A stretch of DNA of 64,000 nucleotides, from positions 16,432,001 to 16,496,000 of the forward strand of contig NC_079883.1 of the NCBI RefSeq assembly GCF_029227915.1. The letters are read 5' to 3'. The notes beneath the pieces are model-generated. The model worked only from the letters and a program-made list of their open reading frames with translations. It was not told the origin of the DNA and searched no databases. Source of the DNA: Hydractinia symbiolongicarpus. Lineage: Eukaryota; Cnidaria; Hydrozoa; Anthoathecata; Hydractiniidae. Of the stretch, positions 22,518 through 37,054 are shown piece by piece. A program made the translations under genes and the position numbers. Numbering within the stretch: the stretch's first letter is position 1; each line of letters starts with the position of its first letter.

Positions 22518-25431
22518 ATGGCCTCTTGCAGCCTAATAAAGGCCTTTCACGTATATCACGTGCTTGCACGTGCCTGCGCGAGTTACCATTGGTCTAATTA
22601 TTCCACTCTCAATGGACTACGACGTCCCAAGTGGTTTTCCATTGCGCCATGGCGTTATAACACCGTTAACTACGGGTGCAGGCCTCCAAAGGCTGTAATA
22701 TGGCCTCTTGCAGCCTAATAAAGGCCTTACACGTATATCACGTGGTCGCACGTGCCTGCGCAAGTTACCATTGGTCTAATCCTTCCACTCTCAATGGACT
22801 AGGACGTCCCAAGTTGCTTTCCATTGCATCACAACTTCATAACACCGTCAACTACGTGCACAGGCTATTATAGGCTGTAATATGACCTCTTGCAGTCTAA
22901 TAAAGGCCTTACACGTATATCACGTGGTCGTACGTAACTGCACAAGTTACCATTGGTCTAATCCTTCTACTCTCAATGGACTAGAACGTCCCAAGTTGTT
23001 TTCCATTGCGTCAAGGCTTTATAACATCGTCAACTACGTGCACAGGCCTTTAAAGGCTGTAATATGGTCATTTGCAGCCTAACAAAGGCCTTTCACGTAT
23101 ATCACGTGGTTGCACGTGCCTGCTCAAGTTACGTGCGGACTAATCCCTCCAATGTCATTGGACTATGAAGTCCCAAGTGGTTTTCCATTGCGCCATGGCG
23201 TTATAACACCGTCAACTACGCGTGCAGGCCACCAAAGGCTGTAGTATGGCCTCTTGCAGCCTAATAAAGGCCTTACACGTATATCACGTGGTCGCACGTG
23301 ACTGCGCAAGTTACCATTGGTCTAATCTTTCCACTCTCAATGGACTAGGACGTCCCAAGTAGCTTTCCATTGCGTCACAGCTTCATAACACCGTCAACTA
23401 CGTGCACAGACTATTAAAGGCTGTAATATAACCTTTTGCGGCCTAGTAAAGGTCGTACACACAAATCGCGTTGTTCCACGTGCCTGCGCGAGTTGCGATC
23501 GGTCTAATCCCTCCACTCTCATTGGACTATGACGTCCCAAGTGGTTTTCCATTGCGCCATGGCGTTATCACACCGTCAACTACAGGTACAGGCCTGTAAA
23601 GTCTGTAATATGGCCTTTTGCAGCATAATAAGGGTTTTTCACGTATATCACGTGCTTGCACGTGCCTGCGCAGGTAACCGCTAGTCTAATTACTCCACTC
23701 TCAATGGACTACGACGTCCCATGTTGTTTTCCATTGCGCCATGACTTTATAACACCGTCAACTACGTGTACAGGCCTCTAAAAGGCTGTACTATGGCATT
23801 TTGCAGCTTAATAAAGGTCGTGCACACAAATCGCGTTGTTCCACGTGCCTGGGCGAGTTACGATCGGTCTAATCCTTCCACTCTCATTGGACTATGACGT
23901 TTTAAGTGGTTTTCCATTGCGCGATGGCGTTATAACACCGTCAACTACGGGTGCAGGCCTCCAAAGGCTGTAATATGGCCTCTTGCAGCCTAATAAAGGG
24001 CTAACACGTATATCACGTGGTCGCACGTGCCTGCGCAAGTTACCATTGGTCTAATCCTTCTACTCTCCATGGACTAGGACGTCCCAAGTTGCTTTCCATT
24101 GCGTCACAGCTTTATAACACCGTCAACTACGTGCACAGGCCTTTAAAGGCTGTAATATGGCCTCTTGCAGCATAATAAAGGCCTTACACACAAATCGCGT
24201 TGTTTTACATGCCTGGGCGAGTTACGATCGGTCTAATCCCTCCACTCTCATTGGTCTATGACGTCCCAAGTGGTTTTTCCATTGCGCCATGGCGTTATAA
24301 CACCGTCAACTACGCGTCCAGGCCTTCAAAGGCTGTAATATGGTCTCTTGCAGCATAATAAAGGCCTTACACGTATATCTTGTGGTTCCACGTGCCTACG
24401 CAGGTTACCATTGGTCTAATTATTCCACTCTCAATGGACTACGACGTCCCAAGTTGTTTTCCATTTCGCAATGACTTTATAACACCGTCAACTACGTGCA
24501 AAGGCCTTTAAAGGCTGTAATATGGTCATTTGCAGCCTAACAAAGGCCTTTCACGTATATCACGTGGTTGCACGTGCCTGCTCAAGTTACGTGCGGACTA
24601 ATCCTTCCAATGTCATTGGACTACGACGTCCCAAGTTGTTTTCCATTTCGCCATGACTTTATAACACCGTCAACTACGTGCACAGGCCTTTAAAGGCTGT
24701 AATATGGTCATTTGCAGCCTAATAAAGGTCGTACACACAAATCGCGTTGTTCCACGTGCTTGGGCGAGTTACAATCAATCTAATCCCTCCATTCTCATTA
24801 GACTATGACGTCCCAAGTGGTTTTTCATTGCGCCATGGCGTTATAACACCGTCAACTACGGGTACAGGCCTCAAAAGGCTGTAATATGGCCTCTTGCAGC
24901 ATAATAAAGGCCTTACACGTATATCACGAGGTCGTACGTGCCTGCGCAAGTTACCATTGGTCTAATCCTTCTACTCTCAATGGACTAGGACGTCCCAATT
25001 TGTTTTCCATTGCGTCACGGCTTTATAACACCGTCAACTACGTGCACAGGCCTTTAAAGGCTGTAATATGGTCATTTGCAGCCTAACAAAGACCTTTCAC
25101 GTATATCACGTGGTTGCACGTGCCTGCGCAAGTTACGAGCGGACTAATCCCTCCATTGTCATTGGACTATGACGTCCCAAGTGGTTTTCCATTGCGCCAT
25201 GGCGTTATAACACCGTCAACTACGCGTACAGGCCTCAAAAGGCTGTAATATGGCCTCTTGCAGCATAATAAAGGCCTTTCACGTATATCACGTGCTTGCA
25301 CGTGCCTGCGCAGGTTACCGTTGGTATAATTATTCCACTCTCAATGGACTACGACGTCCCAAGTGCTTTTCCATTGTGCCATGGCGTTATAACACCGTTA
25401 ACTACGGGTGCAGGCCTCCAAAGGCTGTAAT
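22518..25431 (+). repeat. 16-monomer HOR unit, copy 2 (2,914 bp)
   Basis: This is the near-exact tandem copy of 19604-22517. After about 25450 the array leaves the unit for a different monomer. A partial third copy (about 27616-28180) matches 24704-25268 at offset 2,912, and a further fragment (28183-28740) matches from about 23812, so pieces of this HOR were re-inserted downstream in a changed order. Confidence 0.92.
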
Positions 25432-28400
25432 ATGGCCTCTTGCAGCCTAATAAAGGCCTTACACGTATATCACGTGGTCGCACGTGCCTGCGCAAGTTAC
25501 CATTGGTCTAATCCTTCCACTCTCAATGGACTAGGACGTCCCAAGTTGCTTTCCATTGCGTCACAGCTTCATAACACCGTCAACTACGTGCACAGGCTAT
25601 TAAAGGCTGTAATATGGCCTTTTGCGGCCTAGTAAAGGTCGTACACACAAATCGCGTTGTTCCACGTGCCTGCGCGAGTTGCGATAGGTCTAATCCCTCC
25701 ACTCTCATTGGACTATGACGTCCCAAGTGGTTTTCCATTGCGCCATGACTTTATAACACCGTCAACTACGGGTACAGGCCTCAAAAGGCTGTAATATGGC
25801 CTCTTGCAGCCTAATAAAGGCCTTACACGTATATCACGTGGTCGTACGTGGATGCACAAGTTACCATTGGTCTAATCCTTCTACTCTCAATGGACTACGA
25901 CGTCCCAAGTGGTTTTCCATTGCGCCATGGCGTTATAACACCGTCAACTACGGGTGCAGGCCACCAAAGGCTGTAATATGGCCTCTTGCAGCCTAATAAA
26001 GGCCTTACACGTATATCACGTGGTTGCACGTGCCTGCGCAAGTTACCATTGGTCTAATCTTTCCACTCCCAATGGACTAGGACGTCCCAAGTTGCTTTCC
26101 ATTGCGTCACAGCTTCATAATACCGTCAACTACGTGCACAGGCTATTAAAGGCTGTAATATGGCCTTTTGCGGCCTAGTAAAGGTCGTACACACAAATCG
26201 CGTTGTTCCACGTGCCTGCGCGAGTTGCGATAGGTCTAATCCCTCCACTCTCATTGGACTATGACGTCCCAAGTGGTTTTCCATTGCGCCATGACTTTAT
26301 AACACCGTCAACTACGGGTACAGGCCTCAAAAGGCTGTAATATGGCCTCTTGCAGCCTAATAAAGGCCTTACACGTATATCACGTGGTCGCACGTGCCTG
26401 CGCAAGTTACCATTGGTCTAATCTTTCCACTCCCAATGGTCTAGGACGTCCCAAGTTGCTTTCCATTGCGTCACAGCTTCATTACACCGTCAACTACGTG
26501 CACAGGCTATTAAAGGCTGTAATATGGCCTTTTGCGCCTAGTAAAGGTCGTACACACAAATCGCGTTGTTCCACGTGCCTGCGCGAGTTGCGATCGGTCT
26601 AATCCCTCCACTCTCATTGGACTATGACGTCCCAAGTGGTTTTCCATTGCGCCATGGCGTTATCACACCGTCAACTACAGGTACAGGCCTGTAAAGTCTG
26701 TAATATGGCCTTTTGCAGCATAATAAGGGCTTTTCACGTATATCACGTGCTTGCACGTGCCTGCGCAGGTTACCGCTGGTCTAATTACTCCACTCTCAAT
26801 GGACTACGACGTCCCAAGTTGCTTTCCATTGCGTCACAGCTTTATAACACCGTCAACTACGTGCACAGGCCTTTAAAGGCTGTAATATGGCCTCTTGCAG
26901 CATAATAAAGGCCTTACACACAAATCGCGTTGTTTTACATGCCTGGGCGAGTTACGATCGGTCTAATCCCTCCACTCTCATTGGTCTATGACGTCCCAAG
27001 TGGTTTTTCCATTGCCCCATGGCGTTATAACACCGTCAACTACGCGTGCAGGCCTCCAAAGGCTTTAATATGGCCTCTTGCAGCATAATAAAGGCCTTAC
27101 ACGTATATCATGTGGTTCCACGTGCCTACGCAGGTTACCATTGGTCTAATTATTCCACTCTCAATGGACTACGACGTCCCAAGTTGTTTTCCATTTCGCC
27201 ATGACTTTATAACACCGTCAACTACGTGCACAGGCCTTTAAAGGCTGTAATATGGTCATTTGCAGCCTAACAAAGGCCTTTCACGTATATCACGTGGTTG
27301 CACGTGCCTGCTCAAGTTACGTGCGGACTAATCCCTCCAATGTCATTGGACTATGACGTCCCAAGTGGTTTTCCATTGCGCCATGACGTTATAACACCGT
27401 CAACTACGCGTACAGGCCTCAAAAGGCTGTAATGTGGCCTCTTGCAGCATAATAAAGGCCTTTCACGTATATCACGTGCTTGCACGTGCCTGCGCAGGTT
27501 ACCGTTGGTCTAATTTTTCCACTCTCAATGGACTACGACGTCCCAAGTTGCTTTCCATTGCGTCACAGCTTCATAACACCGTCAACTACGTGCACAGGCC
27601 TTTAAAGGCTGTAATATGGTCATTTGCAGCCTAATAAAGGTCGTACACACAAATCGCGTTGTTCCACGTGCTTGGGCGAGTTACAATCAATCTAATCCCT
27701 CCACTCTCATTAGACTATGACGTCCCAAGTGGTTTTTCATTGCGCCATGGCGTTATAACACCGTCAACTACGGGTACAGGCCTCAAAAGGCTGTAATATG
27801 GCCTCTTGCAGCATAATAAAGGCCTTACACGTATATCACGAGGTCGTACGTGCCTGCGCAAGTTACCATTGGTCTAATCCTTCTACTCTCAATGGACTAG
27901 GACGTCCCAATTTGTTTTCCATTGCGTCACGGCTTTATAACACCGTCAACTACGTGCACAGGCCTTTAAAGGCTGTAATATGGTCATTTGCAGCCTAACA
28001 AAGACCTTTCACGTATATCACGTGGTTGCACGTGCCTGCGCAAGTTACGAGCGGACTAATCCCTCCATTGTCATTGGACTATGACGTCCCAAGTGGTTTT
28101 CCATTGCGCCATGGCGTTATAACACCGTCAACTACGCGTACAGGCCTCAAAAGGCTGTAATATGGCCTCTTGCAGCATAATAAAGGTCGTGCACACAAAT
28201 CGCGTTGTTCCACGTGCCTGGGCGAGTTACGATCGGTCTAATCCTTCCACTCTCATTGGACTATGACGTCCCAAGTGGTTTTCCATTGCGCGATGGCGTT
28301 ATAACACCGTCAACTACGGGTGCAGGCCTCCAAAGGTTGTAATATGGCCTCTTGCAGTCTAATAAAGGGCTAACACGTATATCACGTGGTCGCACGTGCC

Positions 28401-30257
28401 TGCGCAAGTTACCATTGGTCTAATCCTTCCACTCTCCATGGACTAGGACGTCCCAAGTTGCTTTCCATTGCGTCACAGCTTTATAACACCGTCAACTACG
28501 TGCACAGGCCTTTAAAGGCTGTAATATGGCCTCTTGCAGCATAATAAAGGCCTTACACACAAATCGCGTTGTTTTACATGCCTGGGCGAGTTACGATTGG
28601 TCTAATCCCTCCACTCTCATTGGTCTATGACGTCCCAAGTGGTTTTTCCATTGCGCCATGGCGTTATAACACCGTCAACTACGCGTGCAGGCCTCCAAAG
28701 GCTTTAATATGGCCTCTTGCAGCATAATAAAGGCCTTACACGTATATCATGTGGTTCCACGTGCCTGCTCAAGTTACGTGCGGACTAATCCCTCCAATGT
28801 CATTGGACTATGACGTCCCAAGTGGTTTTCCATTGCGCCATGACGTTATAACACCGTCAACTACGCGTACAGGCCTCAAAAGGCTGTAATGTGGCCTCTT
28901 GCAGCATAATAAAGGCCTTTCACGTATATCACGTGCTTGCACGTGCCTGCGCAGGTTACCGTTGGTCTAATTGTTCCACTCTCAATGGACTACGACGTCC
29001 CAAGTTGCTTTCCATTGCGTCACAGCTTCATAACACCGTCAACTACGTGCACAGGCTATTAAAGGCTGTAATACGGCCTTTTGCGGCCTAGTAAAGGTCG
29101 TACACACAAATCGCGTTGTTCCACGTGCCTGCGCGAGTTGCGATCGGTCAAATTACTCCACTCTCAATGGACTACGACGTCCCATGTTGTTTTCCATTGC
29201 GCCATGACTTTATAACACCGTCATTTACGTGTACAGGCCTCTAAAAGGCTGTACTATGGCATTTTGCAGCTTAATAAAGGTCGTACACATCAATTGCGTT
29301 CTTCCACGTGCCTGCACTAGTTACGATTGGACTAATCCCTCCACTCTCAATGGACTACGACGTCCAAAGTTGTTTTCCATTGCGCCATGATTTTATAAAC
29401 CCGTCAACTACAGGTACAGGCCAGTAAAGGCTGTAACATGGCCTCTTGCAGCCAAATAAAGGTTGTACACACAAATCGCGGTGTTCCACGTGCCTGGGGG
29501 AGTTACGATCAATCTAATCCCCCCACTCTCATTGGACTAAGACGTCCCAAGTGGTTTTTTATTGCGCCATGGCGTTATAACACCGTCAACTACGGGTACA
29601 GGCCTCAAAAGGCTGTAATATGGCCTCTTGCAGCCTAATAAAGGCCTTACACGTATATCACGTGGTCGTACGTGCCTGCGCAAGTTACCATTGGTCTAAT
29701 CCTTCTACTCTCAATGGACTAGGACGTCCCAAGTTGTTTTCCATTGCGTCACGGCTTTATAACACCGTCAACTACGTGCACAGGCCTTTAAAGGCTGTAA
29801 TATGGTCATTTGCAGCCTAACAAAGGCCTTTCACGTATATCACGTGGTTGCACGTACCTGCACAAGTTACGAGCGGACTAATCCCTCCAATGTCATTGGA
29901 CTATGACGTCCCAAGTGGTTTTCCATTGCGCCATGGCTTTATAACACCGTTAACTACGGGTGCAGGCCTCCAAAGGCTGTAATATGGCCTCTTGCAGCCT
30001 AATAAAGGCCTTACACGTATATCACGTGGTCGCACGTGCCTGCGCAAGTTACCATTGGTCTAATCCTTCCACTCTCAATGGACTAGGACGTCCCAAGTTG
30101 CTTTCCATTGCATCACAACTTCATAACACCGACAACTACGTGCACAGGCTATTAAAGGCTGTAATATGGCCTTTTGCGGCCTAGTAAAGGTCGTACACAC
30201 AAATCGCGTTGTTCCACGTGCCTGCGCGAGTTGCGATAGGTCTAATCCTTCTACTCT
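25432..30257 (+). repeat. Mosaic of HOR fragments
   Basis: Short runs match several sources. 25614-25840 matches 26160-26386 (3-monomer offset). 27616-28180 is part of the 16-mer unit. 28455-28755 matches 26816-27116 (offset 1,639) and then shifts to offset 1,457, losing one monomer inside a hybrid monomer near 28755. 29456-29960 matches 18712 onward, and from 29960 it matches 19762 onward. A single-base loss near 26537 (GCGCCTAG for GCGGCCTAG) and another near 30369 are local. Nothing non-satellite is present. Confidence 0.72.
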
Positions 30258-32300
30258 CATTGGTCTATGACGTCCCAAGTGGTTTTTCCATTGCGCCATG
30301 GCGTTATAACACCGTCAACTACGCGTGCAGGCCTCCAAAGGCTGTAATATGGCCTCTTGCAGCATAATAAGGCCTTAAACGTATATCATGTGGTTCCACG
30401 TGCCTACGCAGGTTACCATTGGTCTAATTATTCCACTCTCAATGGACTACGAAGTCCCAAGTTGTTTTCCATTGCGCCATGACTTTATAACACCGTCAAC
30501 TACGTGTACAGGCGTCTAAAGGCTGTACAATGGCATTTTGCAGCCTAATAAAGGTCGTTCACACAAATCGCGTTGTTCCACGTGCCTGCACTAGTTACGA
30601 TCGGACTAATCCCTCCACTCTCAATGGACTACGACGTCCAAAGTTGCTTTCCATTGCGTCACAGCTTCATAACACCGTCAACTACAGGTACAGGCCTGTA
30701 AAATCTGTAATATGGCCTCTTGCAGCATAATAAAGGCCTTTCACGTATATCACGTGGTTGCACGTGCCTGCGCAGATTACCATTGGTCTAATTATTCGAC
30801 TCTCGATTGACTACTACGTCCCAAGTGGTTTTTAATTGCCTGATGGCCTTAGAACACCGTCAACTACGGGTACATGCGTCTAACGACTGTAATATGACCT
30901 TTGGAGCCTAATAAAGGCAGTCCACATCAATCGCGTTCTTCCACGTGCCTGCACTAGTTACGATCGGACTAATCCCTCCACTCTCAATGGACTACGACGT
31001 CCAAAGTTGTTTTCCATTGCGCCATGACTTTATAACACCGTCAACTACAGGTACAGGCCTGTAAAGGCTGTAACATGGCCTCTTGCAGCCTAATAAAGGT
31101 CGTACACATAAATCGCGGTGTTCCACGCGCCTGGTCGAGTTACGATCAATCTAATCCCTCCACTCTCATTAGACTATGACGTCCCAAGTGGTTTTCCATT
31201 GCGCCATGACTTTATAACACCGTCAACTACGGGTACATGCGTCTAACGACTGTAATATGGCCTTTTGCAGCCTAATAAAGGCCTTACACGTATATCACGT
31301 GGTCGCACGTGCCTGCGCGAGTTACCATTGGTCTAATCCTTCCACTCTCAATAGACTAGGACGTCCCAAGTTGCTTTCCATTGCGTCACAGCTTCATAAC
31401 ACCGTCAACTACGTGCACAGGCTATTAAAGGCTGTAATATGGCCTTTTGCGGCCTAGTAAAGGTCGTACACACAAATCGCGTTGTTCCACGTGCCTGCGC
31501 GAGTTGCGATAGGTCTAATCCCTCCACTCTCATTGGACTATGACGTCCCAAGTGGTTTTCCATTGCGCCATGACTTTATAACACCGTCAACTACGGGTAC
31601 AGGCCTCAAAAGGCTGTAATATGGCCTCTTGGAGCCTAATAAAGGCCTTACACGTATATCACGTGGTCGTACGTGCCTGCGCAAGTTACCATTGGTCTAA
31701 TCCTTCTACTCTCAATGGACTACGACGTCCCAAGTGGTTTTCCATTGCGCCATGGCTTTATAACACCGTCAACTACGGGTGCAGGCCACCAAAGGCTGTA
31801 ATATGGCCTCTTGCAGCCTAATAAAGGCCTTACACGTATATCACGTGGTCGCACGTGCCTGCGCAAGTTACCATTGGTCTAATCCTTCCACTCTCAATGG
31901 ACTAGGACGTCCCAAGTTGCTTTCCATTGCGTCACAGCTTCATTACACCGTCAACTACGTGCACAGGCTATTAAAGGCTGTAATATGGCCTTTTGCGGCC
32001 TAGTAAAGGTCGTACACACAAATCGCGTTGTTCCACGTGCCTGCGCGAGTTGCGATCGGTCTAATCCCTCCACTCTCATTGGACTATGACGTCCCAAGTG
32101 GTTTTCCATTGCGCCATGGCGTTATCACACCGTCAACTACAGGTACAGGCCTGTAAAGTCTGTAATATGGCCTTTTGCAGCATAATAAGGGCTTTTCACG
32201 TATATCACGTGCTTGCACGTGCCTGCACAGGTTACCGCTGGTCTAATTACTCCACTCTAAATGGACTACGACGTCCCATGTTGTTTTCCATTGCGTCACA
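30258..32300 (+). repeat. 22-monomer-offset duplicated segment, copy 1
   Basis: Most of this segment recurs 4,004 bp later (34262-36305). Shared markers are the GTACAATGG monomer at 30530, the diverged monomer at 30803, AAATCGCGGTG near 31110 and GCATAATAAGGGC near 32180. Agreement is interrupted near 31200-31260, where the 3' end of one monomer differs (GGTACATGCGTC here, GGTGCAGGCCTCC at 35235), which suggests local gene conversion. Confidence 0.75.
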
Positions 32301-33455
32301 GCTTTATAACATCGTCAACTACGTGCACAGGCCTTTAAAGGCTGTAATATGGCCTCTTGCAGCATAATAAAGGCCTTACACACAAATCGCGTTGCTTTAC
32401 ATGCCTGGGCGAGTTACGATCAATCTAATCCCTCCACTCTCATTAGACTATGACGTCCCAAGTGGTTTTTCATTGCGCCATGGCGTTATAACACCGTCAA
32501 CTACGGGTACAGGCCTCAAAAGGCTGTAATATGGCCTCTTGCAGCCTAATAAAGGCCTTACACGTATATCACGTGGTCGTACGTGCCTGCGCAAGTTACC
32601 ATTGGTCTAATCCTTCTACTCTCAATGGACTAGGACGTCCCAAGTTGTTTTCCATTGCGTCACGGCTTTATAACATCGTCAACTACGTGCACAGGCCTTT
32701 AAAGGCTGTAATATGGTCATTTGCAGCCTAACAAAGGCCTTTCACGTATATCACGTGGTTGCACGTGCCTGCTCAAGTTACGTGCGGACTAATCCCTCCA
32801 ATGTCATTGGACTATGACGTCCCAAGTGGTTTTCCATTGCGCCATGGCGTTATAACACCGTCAACTACGGGTGCAGGCCACCAAAGGCTGTAATATGGCC
32901 TCTTGCAGCCTAATAAAGGCCTTACACGTATATCACGTGGTCGCACGTGACTGCGCAAGTTACCATTGGTCTAATCTTTCCACTCTCAATGGACTAGGAC
33001 GTCCCAAGTTGCTTTCCATTGCGTCACAGCTTCATAACACCTTCAACTACGTGCACAGGCCTTTAAAGGCCGTAATATGGTCATTTGCAGCCTAATAAAG
33101 GTCGTACACACAAATCGCGTTGTTCCACGTGCTTGGGCGAGTTACAATCAATCTCATCCCTCCACTCTCATTAGACTATGACGTCCCAAGTGGTTTTTCA
33201 TTGCGCCATGGCGTTATAACACCATCAACTACGGGTACAGGCCTCAAAAGGCTGTAATATGGCCTCTTGCAGCATAATAAAGGCCTTACACGTATATCAC
33301 GAGGTCGTACGTGCCTGCGCAAGTTACCATTGGTCTAATCCTTCTACTCTCAATGGACTAGGACGTCCCAATTTGTTTTCCATTGCGTCACGGCTTTATA
33401 ACACCGTCAACTACGTGCACAGGCCTTTAAAGGCTGTAATATGGTCATTTGCAGC

Positions 33456-36400
33456 CTAACAAAGGCATTTCACGTATATCACGTGGTTGCACGTACCTGC
33501 ACAAGTTACGAGCGGACTAATCCCTCCAATGTCATTGGAATATGACGTCCCAAGTGGTTTTCCATTGCGCCATGGCGTTATAACACCGTCAACTACGCGT
33601 ACAGGCCTCAAAATGCTGTAATATGGCCTCTTGCAGCATAATAAAGGCCTTTCACGTATATCACGTGCTTGCACGTGCCTGCGCAGGTTACCGTTGGTCT
33701 AATTATTCCACTCTCAATGGACTACGACGTCCCAAGTGGTTTTCCATTGCGCCATGGCGTTATAACACCGTTAACTACGGGTGCAGGCCTCCAAAGGCTG
33801 TAATATGACCTCTTGCAGCCTAATAAAGGCCTTACACGTATATCACGTGGTCGCACGTGCCTGCGCAAGTTACCATTGGTCTAATCCTTCCACTCTCAAT
33901 GGACTAGGACGTCCCAAGTTGCTTTCCATTGCATCACAACTTCATAACACCGACAACTACGTGCACAGGCTATTAAAGGCTGTAATATGGCCTTTTGCGG
34001 CCTAGTAAAGGTCGTACACACAAATCGCGTTCTTCCACGTGCCTGCGCGAGTTGCGATAGGTCTAATTCTTCTACTCTCAATGGACTAGGATGTCCCAAG
34101 TTGTTTTCCATTGCGTCACAGCTTTATAACACCGTCAACTACGTGCACAGGCCTTTAAAGGCTGTAATATGGCCTCTTGCAGCATAATAAAGGCCTTACA
34201 CACAAATCGCGTTGTTCCACATGCCTGGGCGAGTTACGATCTGTCTAATCCCTCCACTCTCATTGGTCTATGACGTTCCAAGTGGTTTTTCCATTGCGCC
34301 ATGGCGTTATAACACCGTCAACTACGCGTGCAGGCCTCCAAAGGCTGTAATATGGCCTCTTGCAGCATAATAAAGGCCTTAAACGTATATCATGTGGTTC
34401 CACGTGCCTACGCAGGTTACCATTGGTCTAATTATTCCACTCTCAATGGACTACGAAGTCCCAAGTTGTTTTCCATTGCGCCATGACTTTATAACACCGT
34501 CAACTACGTGTACAGGCGTCTAAAGGCTGTACAATGGCATTTTGCAGCCTAATAAAGGTCGTTCACACAAATCGCGTTGTTCCACGTGCCTGCACTAGTT
34601 ACGATCGGACTAATCCCTCCACTCTCAATGGACTACGACGTCCAAAGTTGCTTTCCATTGCGTCACAGCTTCATAACACCGTCAACTACAGGTACAGGCC
34701 TGTAAAATCTGTAATATGGCCTCTTGCAGCATAATAAAGGCCTTTCACGTATATCACGTGGTTGCACGTGCCTGCGCAGATTACCATTGGTCTAATTATT
34801 CGACTCTCGATTGACTACTACGTCCCAAGTGGTTTTTAATTGCCTGATGGCCTTAGAACACCGTCAACTACGGGTACATGCGTCTAACGACTGTAATATG
34901 ACCTTTGCAGCCTAATAAAGGCAGTACACATCAATCGCGTTCTTCCACGTGCCTGCACTAGTTACGATCGGACTAATCCCTCCACTCTCAATGGACTACG
35001 ACGTCCAAAGTTGTTTTCCATTGCGCCATGACTTTATAACACCGTCAACTACAGGTACAGGCCTGTAAAGGCTGTAACATGGCCTCTTGCAGCCTAATAA
35101 AGGTCGTACACATAAATCGCGGTGTTCCACGTGCCTGGTCGAGTTACGATCAATCTAATCCCTCCACTCTCATTAGACTATGACGTCCCAAGTGGTTTTT
35201 CATTGCGCCATGGCGTTATAACACCGTCAACTCCGGGTGCAGGCCTCCAAAGGCTGTAATATGGCCTTTTGCAGCCTAATAAAGGCCTTACACGTATATC
35301 ACGTGGTCGCACGTGCCTGCGCGAGTTACCATTGGTCTAATCCTTCCACTCTCAATGGACTATGACGTCCCAAGTTGCTTTCCATTGCGTCACAGCTTCA
35401 TAACACCGTCAACTACGTGCACAGGCTATTAAAGGCTGTAATATGGCCTTTTGCGGCCTAGTAAAGGTCGTACACACAAATCGCGTTGTTCCACGTGCCT
35501 GCGCGAGTTGCGATAGGTCTAATCCCTCCACTCTCATTGGACTATGACGTCCCAAGTGGTTTTCCAATGCGCCATGACTTTATAACACCGTCAACTACGG
35601 GTACAGGCCTCAAAAGGCTGTAATATGGCCTCTTGCAGCCTAATAAAGGCCTTACACGTATATCACGTGGTCGTACGTGCCTGCGCAAGTTACCATTGGT
35701 CTAATCCTTCTCCCCTTAATGGACTACGACGTCCCAAGTGGTTTTCCATTGCGCCATGGCTTTATAACACCGTCAACTACAGGTGCAGGCAACCAAAGGC
35801 TGTAATATGGCCTCTTGCAGCCTAATAAAGGCCTTACACGTATATCACGTGGTCGCACGTGCCTGCGCAAGTTACCATTGGTCTAATCCTTCCACTCTCA
35901 ATGGACTAGGACGTCCCAAGTTGCTTTCCATTGCGTCACAGCTTCATTACACCGTCAACTACGTGCACAGGCTATTAAAGGCTGTAATATGGCCTTTTGC
36001 GGCCTAGTAAAGGACGTACACACAAATCGCGTTGTTCCACGTGCCTGCGCGAGTTGCCATCGGTCTAATCCCTCCACTCTCATTGGACTATGACGTCCCA
36101 AGTGGTTTTCCATTGCGCCATGGCGTTATCACACCGTCAACTACAGGTACAGGCCTGTAAAGTCTGTAATATGGCCTTTTGCAGCATAATAAGGGCTTTT
36201 CACGTATATCACGTGCTTGCACGTGCCTGCGCAGGTTACCGCTGGTCTAATTACTCCACTCTCAATGGACTACGACGTCCCATGTTGTTTTCCATTGCGC
36301 AATGACTTTATAACACCGTCAACTACGGGTGCAGGCCTCCAAAGGCTGTAATATGGCCTCTTGCAGCCTAATAAAGGGCTAACACGTATATCACGTGGTC

Positions 36401-37054
36401 GCACGTGCCTGCGCACATTACCATTGGTCTATCCTTCCACTCTCCATGGACTAGGACGTCACAAGTTGCTTTCCATTGCGTCACAGCTTTATAACACCGT
36501 CAACTACGTGCACAGGCCTTTAAAGGCTGTAATATGGCCTCTTGCAGCATAATAAAGGCCTTACACACAAATCGCGTTGTTTTACATGCCTGGGCGAGTT
36601 ACGATCGGTCTAATCCCTCCACTCTCATTGGTCTATGACGTCCGAAGTGGTTTTTCCATTGCGCCATGACGTTTTAACACCGTCAACTACGCGTGCAGGC
36701 CTCGAAAGGCTGTAATATGGCCTCTTGCAGCATAATAAAGGCCTTACACGTATATCATGTGGTTCCACGTGCCTACGCAGGTTACCATTGGTCTAATTAT
36801 TCCACTCTCAATGGACTACGACGTCCCAAGTTGTTTTCTATTTCGCCATGACTTTATAACACCGTCAACTACGTGTACAGGCGTCTAAAGGCTGTACTAT
36901 GGCATTTTGCAGCCTAATAAAGGTCGTACACACAAATCGCGTTGTTCCACGTGCCTGCACTAGTTACGATCGGACTAATCCCTCCACTCTCAATGGACTA
37001 CGACGTCCAAAGTTGATTTCCATCGCGCCATGACTTTATAACACCGTCAACTAC
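33456..37054 (+). repeat. 30-monomer-offset duplication, copy 1 (about 3.6 kb)
   Basis: The segment matches 38917-42515 at offset 5,461 (30 monomers plus 1 bp) with very few differences. Shared rare markers are TCTATCCTTCC lacking one A (near 36428 and 41889), TCCCCTTAATGG, GATTTCCATCGCG near 37017 and 42478, and the diverged monomer at 34807 and 40268. The match ends in the CAACTAC block, where copy 1 continues GTGCACAGG and copy 2 AGGTACAGG. Confidence 0.88.
34262..36305 (+). repeat. 22-monomer-offset duplicated segment, copy 2
   Basis: This is the counterpart of 30258-32300. It also lies inside the larger 30-monomer-offset duplication and therefore has a third relative at 39723-41766, where private variants such as TCCCCTTAATGG (35710 and 41171) are shared. 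That places the 30-monomer event after the 22-monomer one. Confidence 0.76.

Noticed and set aside
33456-33674. 72-codon minus-strand open frame repeated at several places, including 37824 and 51649
   Set aside because: It is the reverse strand of the same monomers; its recurrence follows HOR duplication only.
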